From Marisa cornuarietis (Eukaryota > Mollusca > Gastropoda > Architaenioglossa > Ampullariidae): a stretch of 64,000 nucleotides of DNA. Shown piece by piece: positions 11,046 to 20,889 of the stretch. The stretch is taken from assembly GCA_004794655.1 (NCBI GenBank), contig SMMW01000095.1, positions 207,550-271,549 of the forward strand, in the 5' to 3' direction. The notes beneath the pieces are model-generated. The model ran no database searches. It saw only the letters and a list, made by a program, of their open reading frames with translations, and was not told the origin of the DNA. The translations under genes and the position numbers were made by a program. The stretch's first letter is position 1. Every line of letters begins with the position of its first letter.

Positions 11046-11051
11046 AATAAA
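11046..11051 (+). terminator. Poly(A) signal AATAAA for the 10.8-kb exon
   Basis: AATAAA lies 94 bases after the stop codon, followed within 30 bases by a GT-rich stretch (CTGTTGTGTATTG), the usual arrangement for cleavage and polyadenylation. Confidence 0.45.
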
Positions 11052-11099
11052 ACTGTTCTGAGTTCTGACTGTTGTGTATTGAAGGGTGAACACTAACAA

Positions 11100-12110
11100 T
11101 GCTGATAAAGACAGGCAATAACATCCTATAAAAGAAATGTTAAGATGTCTCTAACTTCTGTCTCTTTAGTAAATAATAATCAACATTTCTAAACAACAAC
11201 GTTCTGTATTTTAAATTGTGTTGGTGTTCAGCAAACAGTCTGTCAGTCACCACGTTTTATCACGTTTTGGTCACGTGGTGGTGTACAGAGCAAAACAACA
11301 CCTCGCCGTTAAGGATGAGATATTTCACTCAGTCAACAGACACTAATGTATACACATGGGGGTACAAATATCAAGCAAAACACAAACCTTTAACGATGCT
11401 TTAAATAATAGGCACTAATTCATTTTAGTTAACGAGGGACTAAATTGTGGACTGAATGACATCTGTCCTAAAGACAACAGTCAATAAAAATCGTTTTATG
11501 ACAATGACTAAAAATAAATTATTGACCCTTGCGAAAATTGTCCACCCATAAACCTCGTCCACAACAGAAGCTATGGAAAGGTCACACAACCACTCGAAAC
11601 AACAAATGATCATAACAAACTGAGTGAGCTGAGTGAGCGCAGTAACCCACGATCCGACTCAATGAGCTTCACTAAGGCCAGATGACCCTTTGACAGAAAG
11701 AAAAATCTGGTGACCATTAAGTGCAAATGAGTGACATTAGACTGACCCCTCGTGTAGACTGGACCGACTTTATCCTGAAAGTGAAACAGGCTCATGTCTG
11801 ATAAATGGTTATCTGTTCACACAGGCCGGGAAATAGCTGAAAATTCTGTACATTCGATATCACTACCATTAATATTGTAAAGCGGCTGTCTCACATGAAG
11901 GCCATAAACAAAGACAAACCCGAAACTGTTTGTGTCGTACTAGTGAGCTCTGTATACTGGTCTCTAATTTCCTACACAGTTGTGATCTAAAGATGGTTTC
12001 TTTATAAGTGGGCGGACATCACTGACTGCCTCCACACCACACAACTCACAACCAGCGTAGAATCACAAAACAAAGGTTTGACAACATTCCACAATATGGA
12101 AAGTGATGCT
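11100..12110. other. Unique DNA without recognisable gene
   Basis: Contains a TATAAAAG (11127-11134) and a TTTATAAGTGGGCGG (near 12000) that could serve as core promoters, but no exon I can support follows either. Confidence 0.5.
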
Positions 12111-12126
12111 GGATATATTTGAAATC

Positions 12127-12350
12127 GTGCACGTGCACAATATTAAGGACTTTCAGGCGCTGGTTGTCAGGGGAAGACAACTTGTCCAAGTCTAATCTCA
12201 ATACTCTGCCCTTGCTGCACATTGCGAATGCAGTTTATGTAAACAACACGTGATTTTAATATGACGCACGTGCAGTTCAGGGTCGGATCCACGTGCCAGG
12301 TGAAGTTTGAGGCCTCTCCATGACGTCAAGTTTTCTTAAGAATGACGTCG
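12127..12350. promoter_or_regulatory. E-box and CRE cluster
   Basis: Four CACGTG E-boxes (12130, 12247, 12267, 12290), the first inside a 12-bp palindrome GTGCACGTGCAC, are followed by a full CRE TGACGTCA (12321-12328) and a TGACGTCG variant (12343). This density in 225 bp is far above chance in A/T-rich DNA. bHLH and CREB/ATF binding is inferred from motif identity only. The target gene is unknown; the fucosyltransferase 2.5 kb downstream is the nearest plus-strand candidate. Confidence 0.4.
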
Positions 12351-12901
12351 TCCGAATGACGCACACACAGACTCATGACAAGGTGTTCCAGAAGATTCTT
12401 GTTGTGGTCAACACACGTCTGACTGTCATGAAGTATACAGGACGATCGTTTGGTAAGCTTTAGTTCAATTTAAGTGTTCCTTTCTACCTGTCTCTCTCTC
12501 TCTCTCCTTTGTGTGTGTGTGGGGGGGGCGCGAAAGAGAGAGAGAGAGTGCGTCTTCCTGTCCATCCATTGCTGAAATATTATTACTGACTGTCTTTGAC
12601 AAGTTCTGTGTTAGTAACCATGTGAGGGTTGTACCGATGCTCTTTACCCAGTCAAATGTAATCACATGACATGCATTGTTGCCCTCCTTCACCTACAAAC
12701 GTCAGTTAAACTACCGTCTGTAGCCGATAAAAATGGGATGCCACGCTTTTTCGCCTATGTGAAGCTCCATAATGCGTTGTACTATTTTACTACATGTAAA
12801 ATTAAGTACTTTGATTTGATTAGTAGACACAGAGAGACGTTAACTTGTTATTAGCCGCACATGCACACAAGTAACGATTACATAGTTAAAATATAGACAT
12901 G

Positions 12902-14160
12902 TGTCACGTGCACTCTACAGTCACTTTCAGACGAGATCAGAACAACAGTTACATTTAAAGATAAATGTAATTTGAAAGAAGAAATAATAATTAACAAAAA
13001 AATCTCAATTCAAGGCACACACCCAAACCCAGCTCCCTTTCCAGTCAGGAATCCGATATGTTCATTCACAGTTCCATCTCCAGTCCAATGTTCCTTCATT
13101 TCTCAAGGCGCAGTCCTCCGCGAAGCCAGTCTCTCCAGAAGAAAACAAAACACAAACCACACACAACAGTCTCTGCTCCTGGCGATGTCCTTTCCGAATC
13201 TGGGTACATTCCAACCCCCAACAGCCGACGAACATACGGTAGATAGCCAGAAGAACGAATAAAAAGAAATCCCCAAAACCTAAACAGAAAATAACCATCT
13301 TTAACAGTCGGTATATCAATTTCTAAAACATCCCCCCCCCCGAAAACAATAACCTACCTTCATCTATTTATCTCACCGAAAAAACCATAATCACTCTCAA
13401 ACTCCCCCAATTAAATTTACAACAGTCAAAAAATATCAACCACCGTTTAAAGACAAAAATAGACATAGACACACACACACACTCACCTCAACAGGTTCAA
13501 TATGACAAATTTACTCTAAAGTCTGGTCAGGTCTTGTTTCACAAATAAAAGTCTGGTCAGGACTTGTTACACAAATAAAAGTCTGGTCAGGACTTGTTAC
13601 ACAAATAAAAGTCTGGTCAGGACTTGTTACACAAATAAAAGTCTGGTCAGGACTTGTTACACAAATAAAAGTCTGGTCAGGACTTGTTACACAAATAAAA
13701 GTCTGGTCAGGACTTGTTACACAAATAAAAGTCTGGTCAGGACTTGTTACACAAATAAAAGTCTGGTCAGGACTTGTTACACAAATAAAAGTCTGGTCAG
13801 GACTTGTTACACAAATAAAAGTCTGGTCAGGACTTGTTATACAAATAAGTCTGGTCAAGACTTGTACTCAAAGTCTGGTCAGGACTTCCAAACACACGGA
13901 GGAGACTGTCACGTTCCCGGGTCCCGTCAAGGGGGAGACCAGCGAGCGAATAAAATCAAAAGCACAACAAAACGCTCTTTTCATTCTTCTCTACTCTTTC
14001 CACTCCATCCTTTCAACAGCCGTTAATTAAACTGTCAGCCATCTCAGGACTCACACGCCGACACACACACACACACACCGATTGCTCGCTTTTCGCACCT
14101 CCCCCCTCCTTGCCCATTTCCCATCCCTTTCTCAGTTAAAAAAACAGTAGGTTTGTCACA
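12902..14160 (-). mobile_element. LTR-like element, copy 2 (minus orientation)
   Basis: On the minus strand it begins TGTGACAAACCTACTG and ends GCACGTGACA, matching copy 1 at 9486-10705 end to end in inverted orientation. Flanks ACATG (12897-12901) and CCATG (14161-14165) resemble a 5-bp target duplication with one change. The palindrome region has expanded to a 30-bp minisatellite. A donor-like GAGGTGAGT follows CATATTGAACCTGTT as in copy 1. No coding domains are visible; a solo LTR is the simplest reading, and long inverted repeats of one larger element are the alternative. Confidence 0.6.
13515..13885. repeat. 30-bp minisatellite with palindromic AAGTC...GACTT core
   Basis: About twelve near-identical copies of AAGTCTGGTCAGGACTT plus a GTTACACAAATAA spacer. 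The core is an interrupted palindrome (AAGTC, 7-bp loop, GACTT). Edge units are degenerate (AAGTCTGGTCAAGACTT). Multiples of 30 keep the minus-strand frame open; not coding. Confidence 0.92.
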
Positions 14161-14165
14161 CCATG

Positions 14166-14870
14166 ACAAATTACCAGCACATTTTCCAGGAAGTCAGAAA
14201 ACAGTCCTTAACCAGAATCTATCAAAGATTATTTCTCAATTGGCTGCTGTATACTTGGGCTGAAAACACTCTTCAAATTTCTTTTCATTGTCGAAAAATC
14301 TTTTATGCAAATGAAACGACTTAGATACCCATGCAAACCTAGTTTTTTGTTTTTTGTAGCGTGTCGTACTTTTGTTACAGAAATATTCTGCATTTAATTA
14401 CCGTAAATTTCCGACTATAAGCCACGACTTTTTTCCACAGCTTTAATAAACCCTCGAATAGTTTGCATGTCTCACAGGTGAAGAGAATACAAAAGCATGT
14501 TTGTGCTCTAGCATTACTCTAGCATCACACAGCACAGGTGTTTATTTGTTGCTCTTATTATAAACCGAGTGCTGGAGACTGGAGAATGTTAGGTGTGTCA
14601 GGAAACTTGCTGCAATAATAAGAATAACAACAATAACAACGTTCGATTACAAAATAGGAAGAGAATGCTGCAGATAGCGATCTCATACATTTACTGTGAA
14701 GAAGTCAAAGACAGGGATAAAGGAACAATCAGCAAGAAATGTTAGTTGCTATAAACAGAGACCAGTTACCTCCCCTAAATCACTATATATGACATTCAAA
14801 TAATATTCTTCCTCGTAACTTCACCATCTCTATTAGATTTTTTAAATTTTGTTATTTATTTATTTTGCAG
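14166..14870. other. Region upstream of the fucosyltransferase exon
   Basis: No 5' exon can be assigned. A phrase TACCGTAAATTTCCGACTATAAGCC (14399-14423; its core CCGACTATAAGCC recalls ends of animal MITEs) occurs once, with no matching inverted end nearby. The stretch ends in a T-rich acceptor at 14870. Confidence 0.45.
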
Positions 14871-16183
14871 TTTTAATCCTTTTCGTCGTTCTTGCTGTTC
14901 TTGGCTGGGAGGTGTTTAGAAGACGCCATTATGTTGTGGAGTTCACACTCTCTTCCTTTGCTAGCCTTATGAGCAGCAGCCAGAGCACCCAGTCGAGAGG
15001 AACAGCACACGACCATCATTCTTCGACTACTACAACCACCATACACTCTACAACATCCAGCAGCTGGAGTTTAATCAATCGTATGTCCGATACATCTACA
15101 AGCGACAAAAATTCCTATCAGCCGACCACTCTCTCCTATCCGCCTAATTCATGTGCTGGAGGCTGGGAATTCCAAAGATCATCTACTATACCACCTGTCA
15201 CAAGCAGCACTATACCATCTGTCACAAGAGGCACTATACCACGTGTCACAAACAGCACTATACCACGTGTCACAAACAGCACTATACCACCTGTCACAAG
15301 CAGCACTATACCCACTGTCACAAGCAGCACTAGAACTGTTGCTTCGTTGCACAGCCTCAATGGTTTCAAGGTGATATGCGCATCACCCGCCGGCAGGTTG
15401 GGAAATCAGATGTTTCAGTATGCGTCTCTGTTAGGGATTGCACTGAAAACAAACAGGATACCGGTGTTTATGGGCAGGTCGTCTCTTTTGCATGATGTGT
15501 TGCGTTATACTTCGATAATTGAGAATTCTCTCAAATACTCAAGCCAGTGCAATGAGAACTACGTGCGGGAGTCCACGTGTTGTAAGTTTTTCCCAGGGTT
15601 CTTCCAGCTGGATCCAAACAAGAATTACAGGATTGGATCCTACCTCCAGTCTTGGCGATACTTCTTTGAACACGAAGCGGAAATACGTGAAGCGATGAAG
15701 TTCAAGGACTCTATAGTATCCCAGGCTCAGAAAGTGGTTGACAGCCTCCGACAGAAATACAACCGTACGCTTACAGGCATCCACGTACGAAGGAGAGACT
15801 ACTTTACTCTTAAGCATCGGGGATATAAGACAGCTCCTGTAGAATATCTTTTACAAGCCATGGATTACGTCAGAAAACGGTTCGTTGACGTCGCTTTTGT
15901 TGTCTCCTCGGATGACGTCAGATGGTGCCAGGAACAGTTTGTAAACACAAGTGACGTCACTGTGCTGCCGGCCACGTCACCGCCTGCTGTGGACATGATG
16001 ACTCTTGCGTCACTGGATCACATGATCATGACGGTGGGCACGTACGGGTGGTGGGCTAGTTTTCTGAACCCCGGGATCACCGTCTACTACCGAGACTTTG
16101 TTTATCCGGGTTCACCTCGGTCACCAGGGTTTAACCCAAATGGTACGGACTACTACTGTCCAGTCTGGATTTCGTTGTCGTGA
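14871..16183 (+). CDS. Alpha-1,2-fucosyltransferase (GT11, FUT1/FUT2-like), main exon
   Basis: Transfers fucose from GDP-fucose to galactose on glycans in the Golgi. About 437 codons are open after acceptor TTTATTTTGCAG (14870). The frame opens with a signal anchor (VLILFVVLAVLGWEVFRRRH), as in type II Golgi enzymes, so the exon most likely continues a short 5' exon outside view; the first in-frame ATG (14969) would lose the anchor. A Ser/Thr/Pro stem with six 8-residue IPxVTSST repeats follows. Catalytic motifs: GRLGNQMFQYASLLG (from about 15392), GIHVRRRDYF (15776), SSDDVRWCQEQF (15905) and DMMTLASLDHMIMTVGTYGW (15992). Sequons include two NST in the stem plus NRT, NTS and NGT. Family domain length is normal and no frame damage is seen. 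Whether it acts on blood-group-type or other acceptors cannot be read from sequence. Confidence 0.88.
15185..15328 (+). repeat. In-frame 24-bp minisatellite in the stem
   Basis: Six tandem 24-bp units (ACTATACCACCTGTCACAAG + CAGC type) encode TIPxVTxS-type octads. Length is a multiple of three, so copy-number change would alter stem length without a frameshift. High Thr/Ser/Pro implies O-glycosylation. Confidence 0.9.
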
Positions 16184-16480
16184 ATGACATCGTCATTGCC
16201 ATCAATAGTGTTGTTAGTGAGGATGTCACAAATACATCCGTGACAGCCGTGTCGTGAATCTCATGTCGTTGTTTCTTTTTTACAAATTTACTCCTTTTTT
16301 GATTATATCTTAGAGAACTTTTCGCAAAACCGGCAAGTCAAGTTTTTACTCTGTGTCATTATCTACTGAAAAGTCGTCGGTCGGACTGTATTTAATTAGA
16401 ATATAAATTTCTATTATCTTTGTGGGTCTCTTGATCCTCTAGGGAAATCCTTACTTGTCACGAAAAAAGATGGTAAGAGA

Positions 16481-16486
16481 AATAAA
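16481..16486 (+). terminator. Poly(A) signal AATAAA of the fucosyltransferase
   Basis: First AATAAA downstream of the stop codon, about 300 bases into an A/T-rich 3' region. Confidence 0.5.
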
Positions 16487-16829
16487 GTCAGAAAACCTTC
16501 ACACCATAAAATCAATTCAACCTAACAACCTGTATGTGTTTACTTGAATGTGTTCTGTGTTGGTTTGCTGCGATGTAACAGACCATTGGCTGCATTAAGG
16601 GAACAGTGTAACATCTACCGGACTGTAGCCGACGCTGATGTTGCTTAGTTTTTAAAAAAATGAGGAGTGGAGGTGAGCGATGGTCATGGCGGAGGTAGGA
16701 CACGTCTGTACCTTGGTGTAAAGGAAACTCTTTTATTTACTTAAAGAAAACTTCCCCTGGCCTGTGTTGGTGGATTAAATACATCTGCGTTATAATGGCT
16801 ATAGAGTGCTTCAGAGAAACTGCGGCTAT

Positions 16830-17690
16830 CACAAGAGTGTGGTCACTGGCAACGTTTGCTCCTCTGTAGGCTCTGACATCTTGAAGTGAGCTCCTCCATC
16901 TTCAGTTGATGATGACATGGTCTATCTGGTTCTTTGTGATCCCGTCTGATGATGTCCACGTTGCCTTGTGGATGTCTTTGTGTTGGAAGAGTGTGCCTTC
17001 AGTCAGTAGTTTTCTTCACAAAAGTCTGCCAGTCTCTCTCCGTTGTCATTGATGGTTCCAGTTCCATGCTTGCCCATGATATGCTCTCTGCAGGTGTTGT
17101 CACTTCCCACCTTAGTATTTAGATCGCCGGTGATGAGCAACAAATCATGGGCTCGGAGGCTCTCCGTGGCTGCCTAGAGCTGATCGTAAAAAGCATCCTT
17201 GTCTTCTGCCTCAGTCTTCTGTTTGTGCATAGCAAACTAGCACTGTCAGCTTGGTGTACTTTGAATGGAATCTTGCTCTCAGAAGCCTGGGTCCATAAGG
17301 CTTCCATTCCACCAGTGTCTTTTCAGTTTTCCTATTGAGGAGTAGTGCTACTCCTTCAGAGTGTTGGTCATCTGATCTTCCTGAGAACAGGATAGTATGT
17401 CCTGATGCTAGTCTCCTCTTTCCCGTGCCGGTCCATCTGAGTACAAGATAGTATGTCCTTCGCCATCCGTAACGACTGCTCTAGTGTTGGTTTCTGTAAC
17501 GTGCATTTTTATATGGTGGGGTTGTTAGCCCTACCACAACCTAATTTACCTCTAGGTGAGGTGTCCACCTTAGTCACCTCTTACGACATGCCTGGCTGGA
17601 CAGCAGGGACCGTATTCTTACAATGCACACTAGGCAAGCATACCCCGGGGTCCCACGGGGGTAGGCTGCCTGTGGCTGTGTCAAACTCTC
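16830..17690 (-). mobile_element. RTE-like LINE remnant, endonuclease domain
   Basis: Read on the minus strand, 17130-16870 gives a broken endonuclease: LLITGDLNTKVGSDNT, then IMGKHGTGTINDNGERLADF, then HKDIHKATWTSSDGITKNQID, followed by SLQDVRAYRGA. This is the exo/endonuclease-phosphatase fold of RTE-type LINEs (family knowledge). Several frameshifts and stops make it inactive. The stretch 17340-17690 lies on its 5' side and may be the 5' part of the same element. Confidence 0.75.
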
Positions 17691-17996
17691 TATAAAAGAG
17701 TCTTACTGACATGAGATATTATTATGTATATATATTACTCAACACACACAATGTCAACTAAAACTGACAGGAGAGATATGACTAGAGATATGACTCAACA
17801 GACACACAACATCAGCTAAAGCTGACAGTAAATCACGGAATATGGTCACACCAAGTGTCCGCATAGTTATTTTCACTGTATGTTACCAGCGACAGTCGTT
17901 GATGATAACAGCGATTTTGTGTTGTTTTACGAAAAATGTTACTTTTGCACTTGCCCCCGAGTCGTAGACAGTGATAATTCCAGTCTCACCCTAAAC

Positions 17997-18170
17997 CAGA
18001 GGTTTTCAAACTGTGTATGACGGGTGGTACGCGAGCACCATGCACCAAAATAAAAGAATGTGTCTATATATATATATATTACGGGAACTGTATGTAGGGT
18101 GGGGAGGTGGCACTCGGTCACTTCGAATTTTCGAAAGTGGTACTCGTCTGGAAAAGTTTGAAAACCACTG
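17997..18170. mobile_element. hAT-type MITE
   Basis: 174 bp with terminal inverted repeats CAGAGGTTTTCAAACT and, on the other strand, CAGTGGTTTTCAAACTT, the typical hAT end. Flanks CCCTAAAC (17989-17996) and CCCTAGAG (18171-18178) look like a diverged 8-bp target duplication, as expected for hAT. A TA microsatellite lies inside; no transposase. Confidence 0.8.
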
Positions 18171-18178
18171 CCCTAGAG

Positions 18179-18773
18179 AAATATATGATGAGACCTTCCT
18201 GAAAATTTTCGCTCAGGATTTAGCAACTGGAAAAAACATCGTTAGGGTCTCTCTGCCGTAGGTCCAGTCAATACCGCAAATTCATATGAGTCTAGTAAAA
18301 TAGACAGACGTCCTCGTGCTTCTGTCTGGTTCGCAAGTTTAGTTTGCAGCTAATTCGTCCCTGACTTTCTCGAGTTCCGGAGTTAAATTGTAAAGTGATA
18401 GCAGATAATTTTAGGGTTCTAGAAAGGAGAGGTTCGCGGCCAGGATTGGATGGGGGAGGGGATATTGTACGATGGTCAGAAGACAGCCACAGAACAGAGG
18501 TGGCGATATGGTTGGGGGTGGGGGGAGAAGACTACACGCGAAGTACTTATGTATTGTCCAGCTTGTCTCTCTTCGCTCCGGAATCACCACAGCCTACAAT
18601 TAACATGGCAAGCAACACTATAAGGTACAGAACAATATTCTCGTACTCTTATAGATGGAGGTGCTTTTGTGAGGGTGATACCTGTTTTGTCTCCCTTGCT
18701 ATCGCGTCACACAGATACAGAAACAGGTAGTACTGATCGTGCCTTCAGGTTTGGATTGCTCTACCCATTAGAG
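18179..18773. other. Unique DNA without recognisable gene
   Basis: No exon, repeat or RNA gene that I can support. Confidence 0.5.
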
Positions 18774-18778
18774 TAAGA

Positions 18779-19655
18779 TGTCAAGGAAGAGGCGACGTGT
18801 AGACGGGTCGCATACAACACTCACTGTCCACACGGCGTTCCTCACGTGCAACAAAATACAAAGACCTGTACGTGGGTTCCTTAATCTCTATAATGTCGGG
18901 GTTCTTACATGTCTTTATAGGGAAACAGCAAAATCAACCAATTTTAAATACTTTTTCAACTCTCAAGAATATCAACAATTTCACATCAACATATCTTTCC
19001 ACTACTACTGACTAGGTACAGCCTCTCAATGACTTGGGTTACTCTTTCTCTCTATATATATATATATATTAACTAACAATCGAGCATGAGAATCAAATCA
19101 GCGACGTATATAACCCTCCATTCTCCAGTCCTCCGTTTTCAAAAAATGTCTCTTCCTTCTACAAGTCAAATCTTCTTCCAATGGGTACACCAACAGTTTC
19201 TCAGAAAGTAAACAAATGACCAAAACACACTGTCAACGTCCGGTCAGAACACACGCACTCACAGATATACACTTGCCTGTAATGCTCCTCCTTGAAACAA
19301 TTCAGATCATTAAAATACACAGCACTGCGAATCTCTCCAAACACACAGCAATACTCCAATTATCAGAATCCTCCAGCAGACACAACAGCTGGGGATCTCT
19401 CCAAGTACTCCGTAATACTCCGGACGCAAACAACCTCTACTTTTTCCACAACCTTCTCTAACCGCCCGTTCACTCACACTCTTCTAAGCAGACGACCTCC
19501 ACGTCATACCTCCTTTTATGTCACGCGCTCTAAACCATTCTCCAAACATACATCCAAGGGCCACTATTCCTGCTGCTTCAAACAAACAAGGGGGCTAACT
19601 CCATTCCTACATCGTGCTTGCTAATTTTCTCCCTGTCACGGGTCGATCCGTGACA
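18779..19655. mobile_element. Solo-LTR-like element, copy A (877 bp)
   Basis: Starts TGTCAAGG and ends CCGTGACA, with a perfect 5-bp duplication TAAGA on each side (18774-18778 and 19656-19660). A second copy of the same orientation is at 45659-46527. TG...CA ends and 5-bp duplications indicate an LTR. The last 22 bp form a hairpin TGTCACGG-GTCGAT-CCGTGACA. It contains a TA microsatellite and a TATATAA box near 19108. No internal genes adjoin it. Confidence 0.75.
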
Positions 19656-19794
19656 TAAGACTATCCTCTCCCAAAACAATACTAAGCCCGTATATGTTAA
19701 TGACCTCAAAGGTATGCCTTGTAGATGTCTTTTGACATGCTTCAATAAACTTACAATAACCTTTTCCTAGTCTTTAATGCCTCGCATAAAAACT

Positions 19795-20460
19795 TGTCTT
19801 GGTCAATTTGTGCTTAACTGTCTGGCTGACTGCCGGCGGGTCAAGGGACAACCGACTGATTGACTGTCAATGGACGACTGACTGCCAGTCAAGGGAAAAC
19901 TGACTGTCAATGGACGACTGACTGCCAGTCAAGGGAAAACTGACTGTCAATGGACGACTGACTGCCGGTCAAGGGAAAACTGACTGTCAATGGACGACTG
20001 ACTGCCGGTCAAGGGAAAACTGACTGTCAATGGACGACTGACTGCCGGTCAAGGGAAAACTGACTGTCAATGGACGACTGACTGCCGGTCAAGGGAAAAC
20101 TGACTGTCAATGGACGACTGACTGCCGGTCAAGGGAAAACTGACTGTCAATGGACGACTGACTGCCGGTCAAGGGAAAACTGACTGTCAATGGACGACTG
20201 ACTGCCGGTCAAGGGAAAACTGACTGTCAATGGACGACTGACTGCCAGTCAAGGGAAAACTGACTGTCAATGGACGACTGACTGACGGTCAAGGTACAAC
20301 CGACAACCGACTGACTGCCAGTCAAGGGAAAACTGACAAAACTTACTGCCGGTCAAGGGACAACCCACTGCCAGTCAAGGGAAAACTGACAAAACTGTCT
20401 GACTGACTGCCGGTCTAGGGACAACCCACTGACTGCCAGTCAAGGGACGACTGACCGACT
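19795..20460. repeat. 40-bp minisatellite (TGACTGTCAATGGACGACTG)
   Basis: About eleven almost identical 40-bp units (19860-20300), each with TGACTGTCAATGGACGACTG and ACTGCCGGTCAAGGGAAAAC, flanked by degenerate copies on both sides. Confidence 0.93.
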
Positions 20461-20542
20461 GCTACAAACCTGAGGTCATGCCAGAGGTTAAACCTACTTG
20501 TTAACCAATCAGAGAAGAGCGCCTGTTGGTTGCACTTGACGA

Positions 20543-20883
20543 CTTCCGGTGACGTAATGGCCTGTGTTTCCGTGTGAGGGGCGGCCTACAGTCCACACGC
20601 TGGTTATGGCAGCTCCACAAGCAGTTTTGTGTGCTCTTACTTTTTTTACGCTACAATAAGAAATATACTAGCATCTCGTCCAAAACCCAAATTCCACATT
20701 AACATCCGTGAAGAGAACCAGGAACTGTTTTTGTTGTAACTTCTTATTTCACGCTCTCTCGTGCGCATGCCCAAGGTGACGCCATTTTGTGGCAGAAAGA
20801 TTTGTGGGGTTTGTTCCTCTACAACCTGACTTAACACACCAGCTCCAAATTAGCAGACCAACAGTGAAAGGTTCAGATGCAAG
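20543..20883 (+). promoter_or_regulatory. Housekeeping-type promoter and candidate 5' UTR exon
   Basis: Clustered sites: ETS CTTCCGG (20543-20549) directly joined to CRE TGACGTAA (20550-20557), GC box GGGGCGG (20578-20584), NRF1-like TGCGCATGC (20762-20770) and the YY1-type GCCATTTTG (20781-20789). These are hallmarks of TATA-less animal promoters. A donor-like AAG/GTGAGG at 20883/20884 could end a non-coding first exon of the TAO kinase gene, whose start codon lies 2.8 kb downstream. It could also drive a divergent transcript. Confidence 0.45.
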
Positions 20884-20889
20884 GTGAGG

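Noticed and set aside
13511..13858. Minus-strand frame of repeated FICVTSPDQT decads
   Set aside because: Direct product of the 30-bp minisatellite inside an LTR-like copy; no gene context.
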